The notes beneath the pieces are model-generated. The model did not search any database, had not been told where the DNA came from, and worked only from the letters and a program-made list of their open reading frames with translations. Position numbers and translations under genes: made by a program. Shown one piece after another: positions 1-7,865 of a stretch of DNA of 12,623 nt (position 1 is its first letter; each line of letters starts with the position of its first letter). Source of the DNA: CAYVKM01 sp964452045. GTDB lineage: Bacteria > Calditrichota > Calditrichia > RBG-13-44-9. The DNA is taken from contig CAYVKM010000102.1 in the NCBI GenBank assembly GCA_964452045.1, positions 1-12,623 on the forward strand, read 5' to 3'.

Positions 1-22
1 GAAAGGATGATCAATATAGATG

Positions 23-52
23 AAAAAGGCGGCCGGTTGAGCCGCCTTTTTT
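23..52. terminator. Bidirectional Rho-independent terminator of the xdh operon
   Basis: GGCGGC (28-33) and GCCGCC (41-46) form a perfect 6-bp GC stem around a 7-nt loop. The stem is flanked by an A-run on the left (23-27) and a T-run on the right (47-52). Read on the minus strand, the hairpin begins a few bases after the stop codon at 54-56 and ends in a T tract, so it closes the six-gene operon. It has the same form on the plus strand and could also stop a convergent gene lying left of the window. Confidence 0.88.
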
Positions 53-53
53 G

Positions 54-1244
54 TTATGTGGTGGTCTTTTCGGTATTCAATTCAGAATAAAAGTTGTTTG
101 GGACAGCCTCACACGGATTCCCCTTATACAACCGGAATTCACCCTTATTGAGGTCGAAAAAAGCCGTCCCAAGAGTCTGGCCTTCGACATTCCCCTCCGG
201 ATGCCGGCAGGGTGAATAGGGCGCTCTTTCGTGGGAAGCCAGAATATTCAGAAAATCCTCCGGTTGCAAATCACTCCTGTCCTTCAACAATTTGGTCTGT
301 TCTGCCAGAACTCCGTAACGGGAGAGGGAGGAGGTGGTTTTATATTTTTGATCTTCATATTCGTATTGCATGGTGGTCTTATAAAGCAGGTGATTGGTAT
401 GGATGAAAATTCCCCGGGGCGATTTGGATTCCGCAATTCCCGGCACGGTCTCCACTGACAGGAATTTCTTTTCCGTAAAACTGGCCAGGTTGTGGTGATA
501 GGGATAAGCCCGGGGATGCATCATGGCAATCTTTTCCGCTTCCTTTAAAGATTTGGCTTCCAGGATAGCCCGTCCGATAACATAACGGGGTAATCCGATC
601 TCCGAGGTAATGCTCCCGATGTAATTGGTTGTCTGCACAATGCCGGCGCTGTTCAGTGATGGGCCGTTGCCGGTCAGGATTCCTGGATATACTAGGGAAA
701 CAAAGCTTACTCCGGAGGGTGGATGAACTTTTACGGTGAACATGATATCATGGTAAGCAGTGTGCCCGTCTTCGTTATGAAAAAGCCATTTTTGGTTCTC
801 GTCATTGTAGATAATGGTGGAACACCCGGGATGTTCCGGTTCGAGCGCGCCCAGCTCGGATTTTATAGTCATGGCCCAGAAAGCGTTGAAATCGATACCC
901 GCGCCGTCGGCAATTCCCCTGATTTCATCCAGCAGGTGGGGAAAGTATCTCTGAGTTAACTGGTAGAGTTCTTTCGAGTGGGATTTTCCGGTATCGGAAT
1001 TCAGGATGGACAGCAGATTCTGGTGCCAGTCCTTGCGGCGTTCAATAATGACATTGATCTGGTTTTGAAAATAGTGCCCGATCTCATATCCGATCTGTTT
1101 ATAGCTTCCCTTCACTTCCAGCAGATCGAACTGTTTTTCCGTAGCGGGAGTAAATTGCGTCCAGGCGGAATCCCTGCTGCAAAAAAAGGATTGAAATATA
1201 AACGGACTGACCGCTGAGATTTTCAAAAAAGTCCTGCGTTTCAT
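54..1244 (-). CDS. Tat-exported C45 / acyl-CoA:6-APA acyltransferase-like Ntn hydrolase
   Basis: This 396-aa protein resembles the peptidase C45 / penicillin acyltransferase (AAT) and N-acyl-amide hydrolase group. Those enzymes make or cleave amide bonds with an N-terminal-nucleophile cysteine exposed by self-cleavage. Cys141 in HPGCST is the likely nucleophile. Other family-like blocks are HNEDGH (about 155-160), NGPSLNSAG and the C-terminal SPCRHPEG...GQTLGTAFFD segment. The N-terminus KRRTFLK followed by a hydrophobic stretch is a twin-arginine signal, so the protein probably acts outside the cytoplasm; Cys22 in SFFC could be a weak lipobox. The ATG at 1244 was chosen over the upstream in-frame TTG (1271) because AAGGAGG stands 4 nt before it. 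The gene lies 43 bp after xdhB and is last in the operon. The family call is fairly secure; the substrate is unknown. Confidence 0.78.
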   Translation of the reverse strand: MKRRTFLKISAVSPFIFQSFFCSRDSAWTQFTPATEKQFDLLEVKGSYKQIGYEIGHYFQNQINVIIERRKDWHQNLLSILNSDTGKSHSKELYQLTQRYFPHLLDEIRGIADGAGIDFNAFWAMTIKSELGALEPEHPGCSTIIYNDENQKWLFHNEDGHTAYHDIMFTVKVHPPSGVSFVSLVYPGILTGNGPSLNSAGIVQTTNYIGSITSEIGLPRYVIGRAILEAKSLKEAEKIAMMHPRAYPYHHNLASFTEKKFLSVETVPGIAESKSPRGIFIHTNHLLYKTTMQYEYEDQKYKTTSSLSRYGVLAEQTKLLKDRSDLQPEDFLNILASHERAPYSPCRHPEGNVEGQTLGTAFFDLNKGEFRLYKGNPCEAVPNNFYSELNTEKTTT

Positions 1245-1248
1245 GTAT

Positions 1249-1255
1249 CCTCCTT
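1249..1255 (-). promoter_or_regulatory. Shine-Dalgarno site of the C45-like gene
   Basis: AAGGAGG on the minus strand, 4 nt before the ATG at 1244. It is the strongest ribosome binding site in the operon. It decides the start and places the twin-arginine motif at residues 3-4. The spacing is a little short but workable. Confidence 0.75.
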
Positions 1256-1287
1256 TTTGGTTATCTGCCAAATGGAATCTGATACGG

Positions 1288-3516
1288 TTATACCAAGGTG
1301 GCTGAAACTTTTTTTTGTATTTTTTTCTTTATCTGTTCAATGGACAACAGAATAACCTCGTTGGTAGCCGGCAGCGAAAATGGCGGTTCGAATTCGTGAT
1401 TGCCCACNNNNNNNNNNNNNNNNNNNNNNNNNNNNNNNNNNNNNNNNNNNNNNNNNNNNNNNNNNNNNNNNNNNNNNNNNNNNNNNNNNNNNNNNNNNNN
1501 NNNNNNNCCCTGGACAAATCCACCTGTCAATTGACCCATGTCAATGGCCGGATTCAAAGATTCACCCACATCGTGAAGAATGTCCGTCCGGACAAGCTTG
1601 TGGTAGCCGGTCAGAATGTCCAGCAAAACCTCGCTGACGGCCATTCCAAAGGCGTAATAGTGGAATGGACGACCCTTCCCTTTCTGTCGGTCAAAACCGA
1701 TATCCGGCGTCCGGTAAAAACCGGTGGCACTCAAACTGGTTTGGCCAAGATAACAGATGGGAATTGCCGCTTCAAAGGACATGCGGCGTTTTGGATTGTT
1801 TTTGTCATAGATATAATTATTTTCGAAAATGATATCTTCCGCAACAGATGGTTTACCCTTACCATCCTCCCCGGAAAGATGACTGGCGATCGATTTGGCG
1901 ATTCTTTTTTTCAGTTTCCCGATGGCATTTTTCACCGCCATGCCATTCAGATCGGAACCGGATGAAGCTGCGGTGGCCGAGGTATTGGGAATTTTTGAGG
2001 TGTCCGTGGCATTTACCTTGATCCGGGAGATATCCACCCCGAATTCTGCTGCAGCAATATTCCGCATCTTGGTATGCAGCCCCTGGCCCATTTCCACCCC
2101 ACCGTGATTCACCAGGATGGTGCCGTCCTTATAAATGTTCACTAACGCACCGGCCTGGTTTAGAAAGGCGGTGGTAAAGGATATGCCAAATTTTACCGGG
2201 GTCAAAGCCATACCTTTTTTATTGAATTCATTTTGCTTATTGAAACGGTCGATTTCCTGGCGTCGCTTCCGGTATTCCGAAATTCGGATCAGTTTGTCAT
2301 AAATGACCGGCAGGCGGTTGTTTTCGATAATTTCTCCGTAGGGGGCAATGTTGTTTTCTGTTGTCCCATAGAAGTTGATCCGGCGGATTTCGGCCGAATC
2401 CTTCCCCAGTTCCCGGGCGATCCGGTCGATGACTGTTTCTATTGCCGCCATAGCCTGGGGTCCACCAAACCCCCGCATGGCAGTATTGGGCGGATAGTTG
2501 GTTTTGCAGACCTTGCCGATGATCCGGATATTGGGAATGAAGTATGAATTTTCTGCATGCAGCATCGCTCTTTCCAGAATGGCATAGGAAAGATCGTTGG
2601 CTGCGCCGCCGTCGCTGTGCAGCTGGATATCCGCAGCCAGGATTTTACCTGCCTCATCATAACCAACTTTGTACCTGATCCGGAAAGGATGGCGCTTCCC
2701 GGTCATAATCTGATCCTGATCCCGGTTTAACCGGATTTTAACCGGGCGTCCGGTTGCCCGGCTTAACAGGGCGGTCCAGCAGGCATAATGGTTTGCCTGG
2801 GTCTCCTTCCCCCCAAAAGCGCCCCCCAGACGGCGCACTTCCACCACCACCTCATTCACCGGAATGCCAAGCACTTCCGCAACTAACAACTGGGTTTCGG
2901 AGGGGTGCTGGGTGGAACTGTAGACAAACATTTCCCTATCTTCCCCGGGAAGACACAGACAGGCCTGGGTTTCCAGGTACCAGTGTTCCTGGGCGCCGGT
3001 GTGTAATTCACCTTCCAGGATATGGGGAGCGGTTTGCAGTGCTTTTTGCTGATCGCCCCGTTCGATAGTTCGCTGTTCCCCCAGATAACTGTTCCGGGCA
3101 ATAGCTGTGTCAATACCCAGGATCGGCCCCAGTGCCTCGAATTCGATTCGGATCAGTTTTTCCGCCTGGCGGCAAATTTCGGCATTTTCTCCGGTTATCA
3201 GAAATATTCCCTGCCCGATAAACTCAACTTCTGCTTCCGCCAGGCAAGGTTCATCTTTTATAACCGGCCCCATCTGATTTTTACCAGGAATATCCTTTGC
3301 AGATAGCACAGCCTGAATGCCTGGTAATTTTTTAGCCGCAGACAGATCAAAGGATTTGATTCGGGCGTGGGCATAGGGACTGTACACCACGTGGCCGGTC
3401 AAAAGTTGATCGGTGACTGGAATATCATCCACATAAATCGATTCTCCGCTCACGTGCTTTGCGGCGCTTTCGTGTTGTGTACCTTTTTGCGGTGTTACTT
3501 TTTTATGGTTATTCAT
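1288..3516 (-). CDS. xdhB: Xanthine dehydrogenase, molybdenum-binding large subunit (interrupted by an assembly gap)
   Basis: This is the catalytic subunit of xanthine dehydrogenase, which hydroxylates hypoxanthine to xanthine and xanthine to urate at a molybdenum centre and passes electrons to the FeS/FAD subunit. Family blocks are clear: QEHWYLETQ (176-184), GGAFGGKE (231-238), TAMRGFGGPQ (345-354), GISFTTAFLNQAGAL (from 444), MGQGLHTKM (476-484) and PNTSATAAS. By alignment from memory to bovine XDH, Glu238 matches Glu802, Arg348 matches Arg880, and Phe447-Thr448 match Phe1009-Thr1010, so a purine substrate is more likely than an aldehyde. The 100 N hide the segment between GGFVQ and the C-terminal EPPFSLP block, which should hold the catalytic Glu loop. 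The length of 742 aa therefore includes 34 unknown residues and may be too short. The ATG at 3516 has no clear SD. The gene lies 39 bp after xdhA. Confidence 0.95.
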   Translation of the reverse strand: MNNHKKVTPQKGTQHESAAKHVSGESIYVDDIPVTDQLLTGHVVYSPYAHARIKSFDLSAAKKLPGIQAVLSAKDIPGKNQMGPVIKDEPCLAEAEVEFIGQGIFLITGENAEICRQAEKLIRIEFEALGPILGIDTAIARNSYLGEQRTIERGDQQKALQTAPHILEGELHTGAQEHWYLETQACLCLPGEDREMFVYSSTQHPSETQLLVAEVLGIPVNEVVVEVRRLGGAFGGKETQANHYACWTALLSRATGRPVKIRLNRDQDQIMTGKRHPFRIRYKVGYDEAGKILAADIQLHSDGGAANDLSYAILERAMLHAENSYFIPNIRIIGKVCKTNYPPNTAMRGFGGPQAMAAIETVIDRIARELGKDSAEIRRINFYGTTENNIAPYGEIIENNRLPVIYDKLIRISEYRKRRQEIDRFNKQNEFNKKGMALTPVKFGISFTTAFLNQAGALVNIYKDGTILVNHGGVEMGQGLHTKMRNIAAAEFGVDISRIKVNATDTSKIPNTSATAASSGSDLNGMAVKNAIGKLKKRIAKSIASHLSGEDGKGKPSVAEDIIFENNYIYDKNNPKRRMSFEAAIPICYLGQTSLSATGFYRTPDIGFDRQKGKGRPFHYYAFGMAVSEVLLDILTGYHKLVRTDILHDVGESLNPAIDMGQLTGGFVQXXXXXXXXXXXXXXXXXXXXXXXXXXXXXXXXXXVGNHEFEPPFSLPATNEVILLSIEQIKKKIQKKVSATLV
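1408..1507. other. Assembly gap of 100 N inside xdhB
   Basis: Exactly 100 N, a common placeholder for a gap of unknown size. Known xanthine dehydrogenases have roughly 55-60 residues between the GxFVQG block and the VGEPP block, while 34 codons fit here. The true gap is therefore probably longer, by my rough estimate about 170 nt. Reading frame agreement across the gap may be accidental. Confidence 0.95.
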
Positions 3517-3555
3517 TACGTTCAGTAGCTTATTATAAGACTGATCTAGTTTATT

Positions 3556-4998
3556 TTACATTCCATTCCTGGTTTCATTCCAGAACTTAAGTAGCAGATT
3601 TTTTGCTGCAACGCGCCTGAATTCCGCACCTCCCCGCACATCGGAAATCGGGGTAAAATCCTGATCAATAATTTTCATCGCTTCTTCAATAGTTTTTCTT
3701 TCCCAGCTTTTACCGCGCAGGTAATTTTCTGCCGAACCTGCTCTTTTTACCCGGTCCGCCATTCCCCCAAATGCCAGAACTACCTCCCTGGTTTTGCCCT
3801 GCTCGTCCAGCTGTAAGCGGAAACCACTGCTCACGGTGGAAATGTCCAGGTCCTTCCGTTTGGATATTTTATAGGAACGGACGATTGCTCCATTGCTTGA
3901 TATAGGGATTTTAATCCGGGTGATTATTTCACCGGGTTTCATATCGGTCAGCCGGTAGCCCTTAAAGAATTTATCAAAGCCGATCTCCCGGCTTCCATTT
4001 GCTCCCTCCAGGAGAATACTGGCCTGGTAAGCCATCAGCACCGGCAGGGCGTCACCGATTGGTGAGGCCGTACCCAGATTACCACCCAGCGTTGCCAGAT
4101 TGCGGATTTGCAAAGATCCATAAACCGAAAACATATCCGCCAGTGCAGGCAGGTACTTTTGAACCACCGGTTGAAGGGTGGTAAGATCTGCTAAAGCTCC
4201 GAGGTAGAGATAGCCATCGTCCCGGGAAAAACCCTGTAAATCAGGTATGGCGCTCAGGTCAATAATTTCCGGCAGAGTTTCAAATTTTTTCGTAATATGC
4301 AGAGCAATATCCGTTGCCCCGCTTAACAAATAAGCCTTTGGATATTTAGTTCTAATCTTTATGGCCTCTTGCAGATTCACCGGCTGGAAATATTTCTGCT
4401 GATCTGTTTGAATGGAAATTTCCTCCCCGGGAATTGAGTTCAGCATTTTTTTCAGTGTTTCTGCACCTCGGTCGAACTGGTCTTCCGCTTTCGGAAGAAA
4501 CATATTTTTTCCGGCTTCGATAATTGGCTGATATCCGGTACACCGGCATAAATTACCGGACAGGGCAGTCAGAATATCTCCAGAGTCCGCCTTTGGTTGG
4601 TTCTTGTAAAGTGCAAACAGGGACATGACGATGCCGGGTGTGCAGAATCCGCATTGGGTGCCATGGGCCTCCACCAGTGCTTTCTGAACCGGGTGCAACT
4701 TACCCGTATCCGATTTTAGATTTTCAACCGTGATAAGCTGTTTACCGTGAATCATGGGGAGAAAAATCAGGCAGGAATTTACTGCCCGATAGCGCAGGTG
4801 TCCGTCCGGTCCGGAATCGGCCAATACTACCGTACATGCGCCACAATCCCCTTCGGCACAACCTTCCTTTACCCCTTTATGATTTGGTAAACTACGCAGG
4901 TAATTCAGCACAGTGGTGGTGGGGGAAGGGGAACCGGGTTTGCTGAAATCGATGGTGGTAATCCGGTTATCTAGAATAAATGTAATAGTAGATCGCAT
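3556..4998 (-). CDS. xdhA: Xanthine dehydrogenase, 2Fe-2S and FAD-binding small subunit
   Basis: This 480-aa electron-transfer subunit carries electrons from the molybdenum site to FAD and then to NAD or another acceptor. The N-terminal plant-type 2Fe-2S domain has GCAEGDCGAC (Cys47, Cys52, Cys55) and Cys76. The second, helical 2Fe-2S domain has QCGFCTPG (Cys116, Cys119) and NLCRCTGY (Cys151, Cys153), so all eight cluster ligands are present. The FAD domain follows from about residue 200, with LLSGATDIAL (224-233) and IRNLATLGGNLGTASPIGDALP starting at 298. The C-terminal FAD-associated domain starts near YKISKRKDLDIS (376-387). The two-domain FeS+FAD layout matches the XdhA/XdhB split known from Rhodobacter, rather than the three-subunit E. 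coli form. It lies 34 bp after xdhC; the SD is weak (AAAGAAA). Confidence 0.95.
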   Translation of the reverse strand: MRSTITFILDNRITTIDFSKPGSPSPTTTVLNYLRSLPNHKGVKEGCAEGDCGACTVVLADSGPDGHLRYRAVNSCLIFLPMIHGKQLITVENLKSDTGKLHPVQKALVEAHGTQCGFCTPGIVMSLFALYKNQPKADSGDILTALSGNLCRCTGYQPIIEAGKNMFLPKAEDQFDRGAETLKKMLNSIPGEEISIQTDQQKYFQPVNLQEAIKIRTKYPKAYLLSGATDIALHITKKFETLPEIIDLSAIPDLQGFSRDDGYLYLGALADLTTLQPVVQKYLPALADMFSVYGSLQIRNLATLGGNLGTASPIGDALPVLMAYQASILLEGANGSREIGFDKFFKGYRLTDMKPGEIITRIKIPISSNGAIVRSYKISKRKDLDISTVSSGFRLQLDEQGKTREVVLAFGGMADRVKRAGSAENYLRGKSWERKTIEEAMKIIDQDFTPISDVRGGAEFRRVAAKNLLLKFWNETRNGM

Positions 4999-5032
4999 TT
5001 TCTTTACATACCATAAACGCAGTAACTGATTT

Positions 5033-5854
5033 TTATGTCCTCAGATGAGGAGCATTTTTCCCAAAGTTAATCGCCTGAATTTCGGCAGCAATGCTCAGGG
5101 CGATTTCACTTTCCGTATTCCCGCCAATGTCCAGACCGATGGGTGTGTAAATAATTGAAAGATCGACCTTCTTACCGAATTTTTCCTGTAAACGGCTGAG
5201 TAATTTCGTGGCTTTGGAAGTTGAAGCGATAACCCCGATATATTTACAGGTCAATTTTCGCCGGTAAATCTGTTCCAGAATTTCATAATCAAAGCCATGT
5301 CCCTGGGTCATAATAATAACAAAGGCGTTTTTTGGTAACTTTAATTTTGCAGCATATTCAATGTAATCACTGTAAATTCTCTCGTTGGCATAAGGATTTT
5401 TCTGTTCCGAGATGAATTCTTCTCTGTTATCGACCAGTATAACCCGGTAATTTAATTTTGCCAGAAAGTAGCTCAGGGCCTGGCCAACATGCCCGCCGCC
5501 GAAGAGGTAAACCGGGGTCTGAAGAGCCGGGACATCATAAAAAATCCAGACTCTGCCATTGCACATCATTGGAATTACCTGTGCTTCTCCGGGGGATTTT
5601 GCTTTAGGTTTTTTCTCCTGCAGAATATATTCCTGTAATCCGGATTCACCAGTACTCATCCGATGCAGGCATTCCTTTTTGACCTGTTGTTCAATCTCCC
5701 CACCCCCAACTGTCCCGTAGGTTTTTTCTTCAGAAGTAACCACCATTTTAAAACCAATTTTACCGGGAACGGATCCTGCGGTTTTGGTAACAGTGGCGAT
5801 GACAAAGAGTTGGTTTTCTCGGGTAAGATCGAGTATTTTTTCATATAGATTCAT
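5033..5854 (-). CDS. xdhC: XdhC-type molybdenum cofactor insertion chaperone
   Basis: XdhC proteins bind molybdenum cofactor, help its sulfuration and hand it to the Xdh large subunit. This 273-aa protein has the N-terminal XdhC/CoxI domain with GTVGGGEIE (47-55) and a MMCNG block (about 96-100) where the family usually shows CGG. A C-terminal Rossmann-like domain starts at VYLFGGGHVGQAL (115-127), with VDNREEF downstream. The ATG at 5854 was chosen because TTGGAG stands 6 nt upstream; a longer version would need a TTG at 5893 with no support. The start lies inside the end of the preceding mocA-like gene (14-nt overlap), which points to translational coupling. It directly precedes xdhA, fitting its role. 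Confidence 0.9.
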   Translation of the reverse strand: MNLYEKILDLTRENQLFVIATVTKTAGSVPGKIGFKMVVTSEEKTYGTVGGGEIEQQVKKECLHRMSTGESGLQEYILQEKKPKAKSPGEAQVIPMMCNGRVWIFYDVPALQTPVYLFGGGHVGQALSYFLAKLNYRVILVDNREEFISEQKNPYANERIYSDYIEYAAKLKLPKNAFVIIMTQGHGFDYEILEQIYRRKLTCKYIGVIASTSKATKLLSRLQEKFGKKVDLSIIYTPIGLDIGGNTESEIALSIAAEIQAINFGKNAPHLRT

Positions 5855-6506
5855 GGCTAGCTCCAACTTGGTGAAGATCTGCCGGAGTATCAAAGTCGGT
5901 CAGAACTTCCGGATAAGAAGAGTCCCAGTATTTTTTTCGGAGGGATTTGTTTTGCAGAATTGATTTCAAATTCTGATCTCCGGCGGCATCTAATACCAAT
6001 TGTTTTACTTTATGGTTGAACAGGATCGGGTGAGCTCTTTTACTCGCAAAACAGGGTTGTATCAGATCAAAAGAATTGTCAATCTGCTGAATGAACTCGC
6101 GATAAAAGGGAGCTGGGATTTGTGGTTGATCGACAAAATGATAGAGCGTCCAGTCGGAAGGATTTGCTTCCCTCAGACCAGTTTGCAGCGAGGTAAACAT
6201 GCCGTTTTTAAAATCCGGATTGAAAGTATATGATAACTTATTTCTAATCTTTTCCCAGTCTCCCGGTAAAAAGTTTGTCTGTTTTAACCATTTCATTTTT
6301 GGTTTCCTGGCTAATAGATGTCCCACTGCTTCCTGAAGTTCCTGGCTGCGATATCCGGTGACAACAGTTATTTCATTACAGACAGAATATATTTTTAAGA
6401 TAATATTCAGCAGAAAGGGCATTTCCTGATATTCCAGTAATGGTTTAAAGTGATTCATCCGGATGGAATAACCGGCACTGATGATTAATCCATTAACAGA
6501 ACTCAT
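5841..6506 (-). CDS. mocA: MocA-like molybdopterin cytidylyltransferase, divergent
   Basis: MocA (YgfJ) joins CTP to Mo-molybdopterin to make the cytosine-dinucleotide cofactor used by many xanthine dehydrogenase family enzymes. This 221-aa protein shows the MobA-like NTP-transferase fold: SAGYSIRM then FKPLL (about 10-24), NPDFKNGMFTSLQTGL, the metal-binding VDQPQIP (about 125), AHPILFN and the C-terminal FDTPADL. It is divergent: the Gly usual after RM is Asn, and about 25 extra residues lie between the GYR block and NPDF. The start is taken as ATG 6506, with GGGGGAG 6 nt upstream; a GTG at 6509 directly precedes it. Only 3 nt separate it from the preceding stop, so the two are probably coupled. 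Specificity for CTP rather than GTP is inferred from context. Confidence 0.83.
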   Translation of the reverse strand: MSSVNGLIISAGYSIRMNHFKPLLEYQEMPFLLNIILKIYSVCNEITVVTGYRSQELQEAVGHLLARKPKMKWLKQTNFLPGDWEKIRNKLSYTFNPDFKNGMFTSLQTGLREANPSDWTLYHFVDQPQIPAPFYREFIQQIDNSFDLIQPCFASKRAHPILFNHKVKQLVLDAAGDQNLKSILQNKSLRKKYWDSSYPEVLTDFDTPADLHQVGASHESI

Positions 6507-6509
6507 CAC

Positions 6510-7796
6510 TTACTCCCCCACATACCTTTCCTGCCATACCTCAGTTCGGAATGCATCAGGACGCCGATGTAGCCTTTTCAGGGAATCGATATCCTTTAAT
6601 CCGCTGCCGGTAAGGAGTATCATAGATTTTTTATTAGGATCGATTTTGTCCACTGATTTGGCTTTTAAATAACCTGCCAGACTCGCCGCTCCTGCCGGTT
6701 CCACCAGAATGCCGGTTTTCTCATTGATTAATTTTTGTGATTCCACGATATCTGCGTCATCCACTTCTAATGCAAAACCACCGCTCTCCCGGACTGCATT
6801 TGCTGCGAAATATAGATTTCTGGGTACCCCGGCAGAGATACTGTCGGCAATAGTCTCCGCCGGGAGGAATTCAAATTTACCGGTCTGAATAAAACGGATC
6901 AAGGCATTACTGCCGGAGGATTGAACCGCAATCAACTTTGGAAAATCTTCGATGATACCCAAATGTTGCAGTTCACAAAATCCTTTGTAAATTCCCCCGA
7001 TAACCACCCCATCGCCAACCGGGACAAAAATATAATCCGGTAAATCTCCTCTCAAACCAATGAAAATGTCAAAGGCACCGGATTTTTTCCCTTCCATGGT
7101 CAGAGGATTATAGGCGGTGTTACGGTTGTACCACCCCATTCTCTGCGATATTTCCAGCGAAAGATCGAAGGCGGTATCATAATCGCCCTGGACCAGATGA
7201 ACCTGACCGCCATAGGCCAGAATCTGCATCAGTTTGGCCTCCGGGATGTTCTCGGGAACCCAGAGATGCGCTTGCAATCCGAAGCGTGCACAAATGCCTG
7301 CCATACTGGAGGCGGCATTTCCGGTTGAAGCGGTGGAAACTGCACCCAGACCTAGTTGCCGTGCTTTGAGTGCCACCAGCATAGAAGCACGGTCTTTATA
7401 TGAGTAAGTAGGATTGTTGGTCTCGTCCAGCAGCTTGACTGAATAGTCATCCAGTCGGAGTTCATGCATTTTGGTAGCCGGAAGGTCGACCGAAAAAAGT
7501 TCTTTCCATTCAATCTTCCTAAAAGGCGGATCCTTGGCGTATTCCGGCGGCTGCAGTGGCCAGAGCAATGGATATCGCCACATCTGTCCTACTGTTTGCT
7601 TCAGAAAAAATGATCGGTCGTAACTTTTCTTTAACTGCTGATAATCATAGGAAATCAGTAGAATTCCGCGTAAAGGTTTGTTCTTGTCAGCCTTACCACA
7701 TTTTGGACAGAGATAATGGAGATCCTGCTCAATTTCGCTGGCCGAAAATTGGCTGTGGCAGTTAAAACAGTTGTAATAATAGGGATTCACCGGCAT
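6510..7796 (-). CDS. PLP-dependent threonine-synthase-like enzyme with zinc ribbon
   Basis: This 428-aa fold-type II PLP enzyme resembles the threonine synthase group. The N-terminus has a zinc ribbon with CFNC (Cys10, Cys13) and CPKC (Cys30, Cys33). PTYSYKDRAS holds the likely PLP lysine Lys134. STGNAAS (157-163) and VGDGVVIGG (about 260-268) are cofactor-binding loops, and TGSGLKD (396-402) is the C-terminal motif. It could be a true threonine synthase. However, it heads an xdh operon, is coupled to mocA, and has no other threonine-pathway gene beside it, so a different beta-elimination or replacement reaction is plausible. For comparison, E. coli has the fold-type II enzyme YgeX (diaminopropionate ammonia-lyase) beside its purine genes. 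The ATG at 7796 has only AAGG one base upstream; an in-frame TGA just upstream rules out an earlier start. Confidence 0.82.
   Translation of the reverse strand: MPVNPYYYNCFNCHSQFSASEIEQDLHYLCPKCGKADKNKPLRGILLISYDYQQLKKSYDRSFFLKQTVGQMWRYPLLWPLQPPEYAKDPPFRKIEWKELFSVDLPATKMHELRLDDYSVKLLDETNNPTYSYKDRASMLVALKARQLGLGAVSTASTGNAASSMAGICARFGLQAHLWVPENIPEAKLMQILAYGGQVHLVQGDYDTAFDLSLEISQRMGWYNRNTAYNPLTMEGKKSGAFDIFIGLRGDLPDYIFVPVGDGVVIGGIYKGFCELQHLGIIEDFPKLIAVQSSGSNALIRFIQTGKFEFLPAETIADSISAGVPRNLYFAANAVRESGGFALEVDDADIVESQKLINEKTGILVEPAGAASLAGYLKAKSVDKIDPNKKSMILLTGSGLKDIDSLKRLHRRPDAFRTEVWQERYVGE
6513..6519 (-). promoter_or_regulatory. Shine-Dalgarno site of the mocA-like gene, inside the preceding coding region
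   Basis: GGGGGAG forms part of the last codons of the threonine-synthase-like gene. It is followed by its TAA stop, then GTG and ATG. The distance favours ATG 6506 as the start and implies coupled translation. Confidence 0.6.
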
Positions 7797-7865
7797 ACCT
7801 TGTCTGGCAACATTTCATATGGTAAAATGGTGTGAGATAAAATTATCATTTATTTCGCTCTATTT

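Noticed and set aside
1..23. Possible end of a plus-strand gene from the left (frame ending in TGA at 21-23, directly before the bidirectional terminator)
   Set aside because: Only six codons are visible; the position fits but there is no sequence support.
1315..1965. Long plus-strand open frame opposite xdhB
   Set aside because: It runs through the N gap, lies antisense to strongly conserved XDH motifs and has no recognisable domain.
5855..5893. Longer XdhC beginning at TTG 5893
   Set aside because: TTG without SD; ATG 5854 has TTGGAG at 6 nt and gives the normal family N-terminus.
6073..6083. TTGACA on the minus strand inside mocA as an internal promoter
   Set aside because: No acceptable -10 at 16-18 nt; the next bases are CAACCC.
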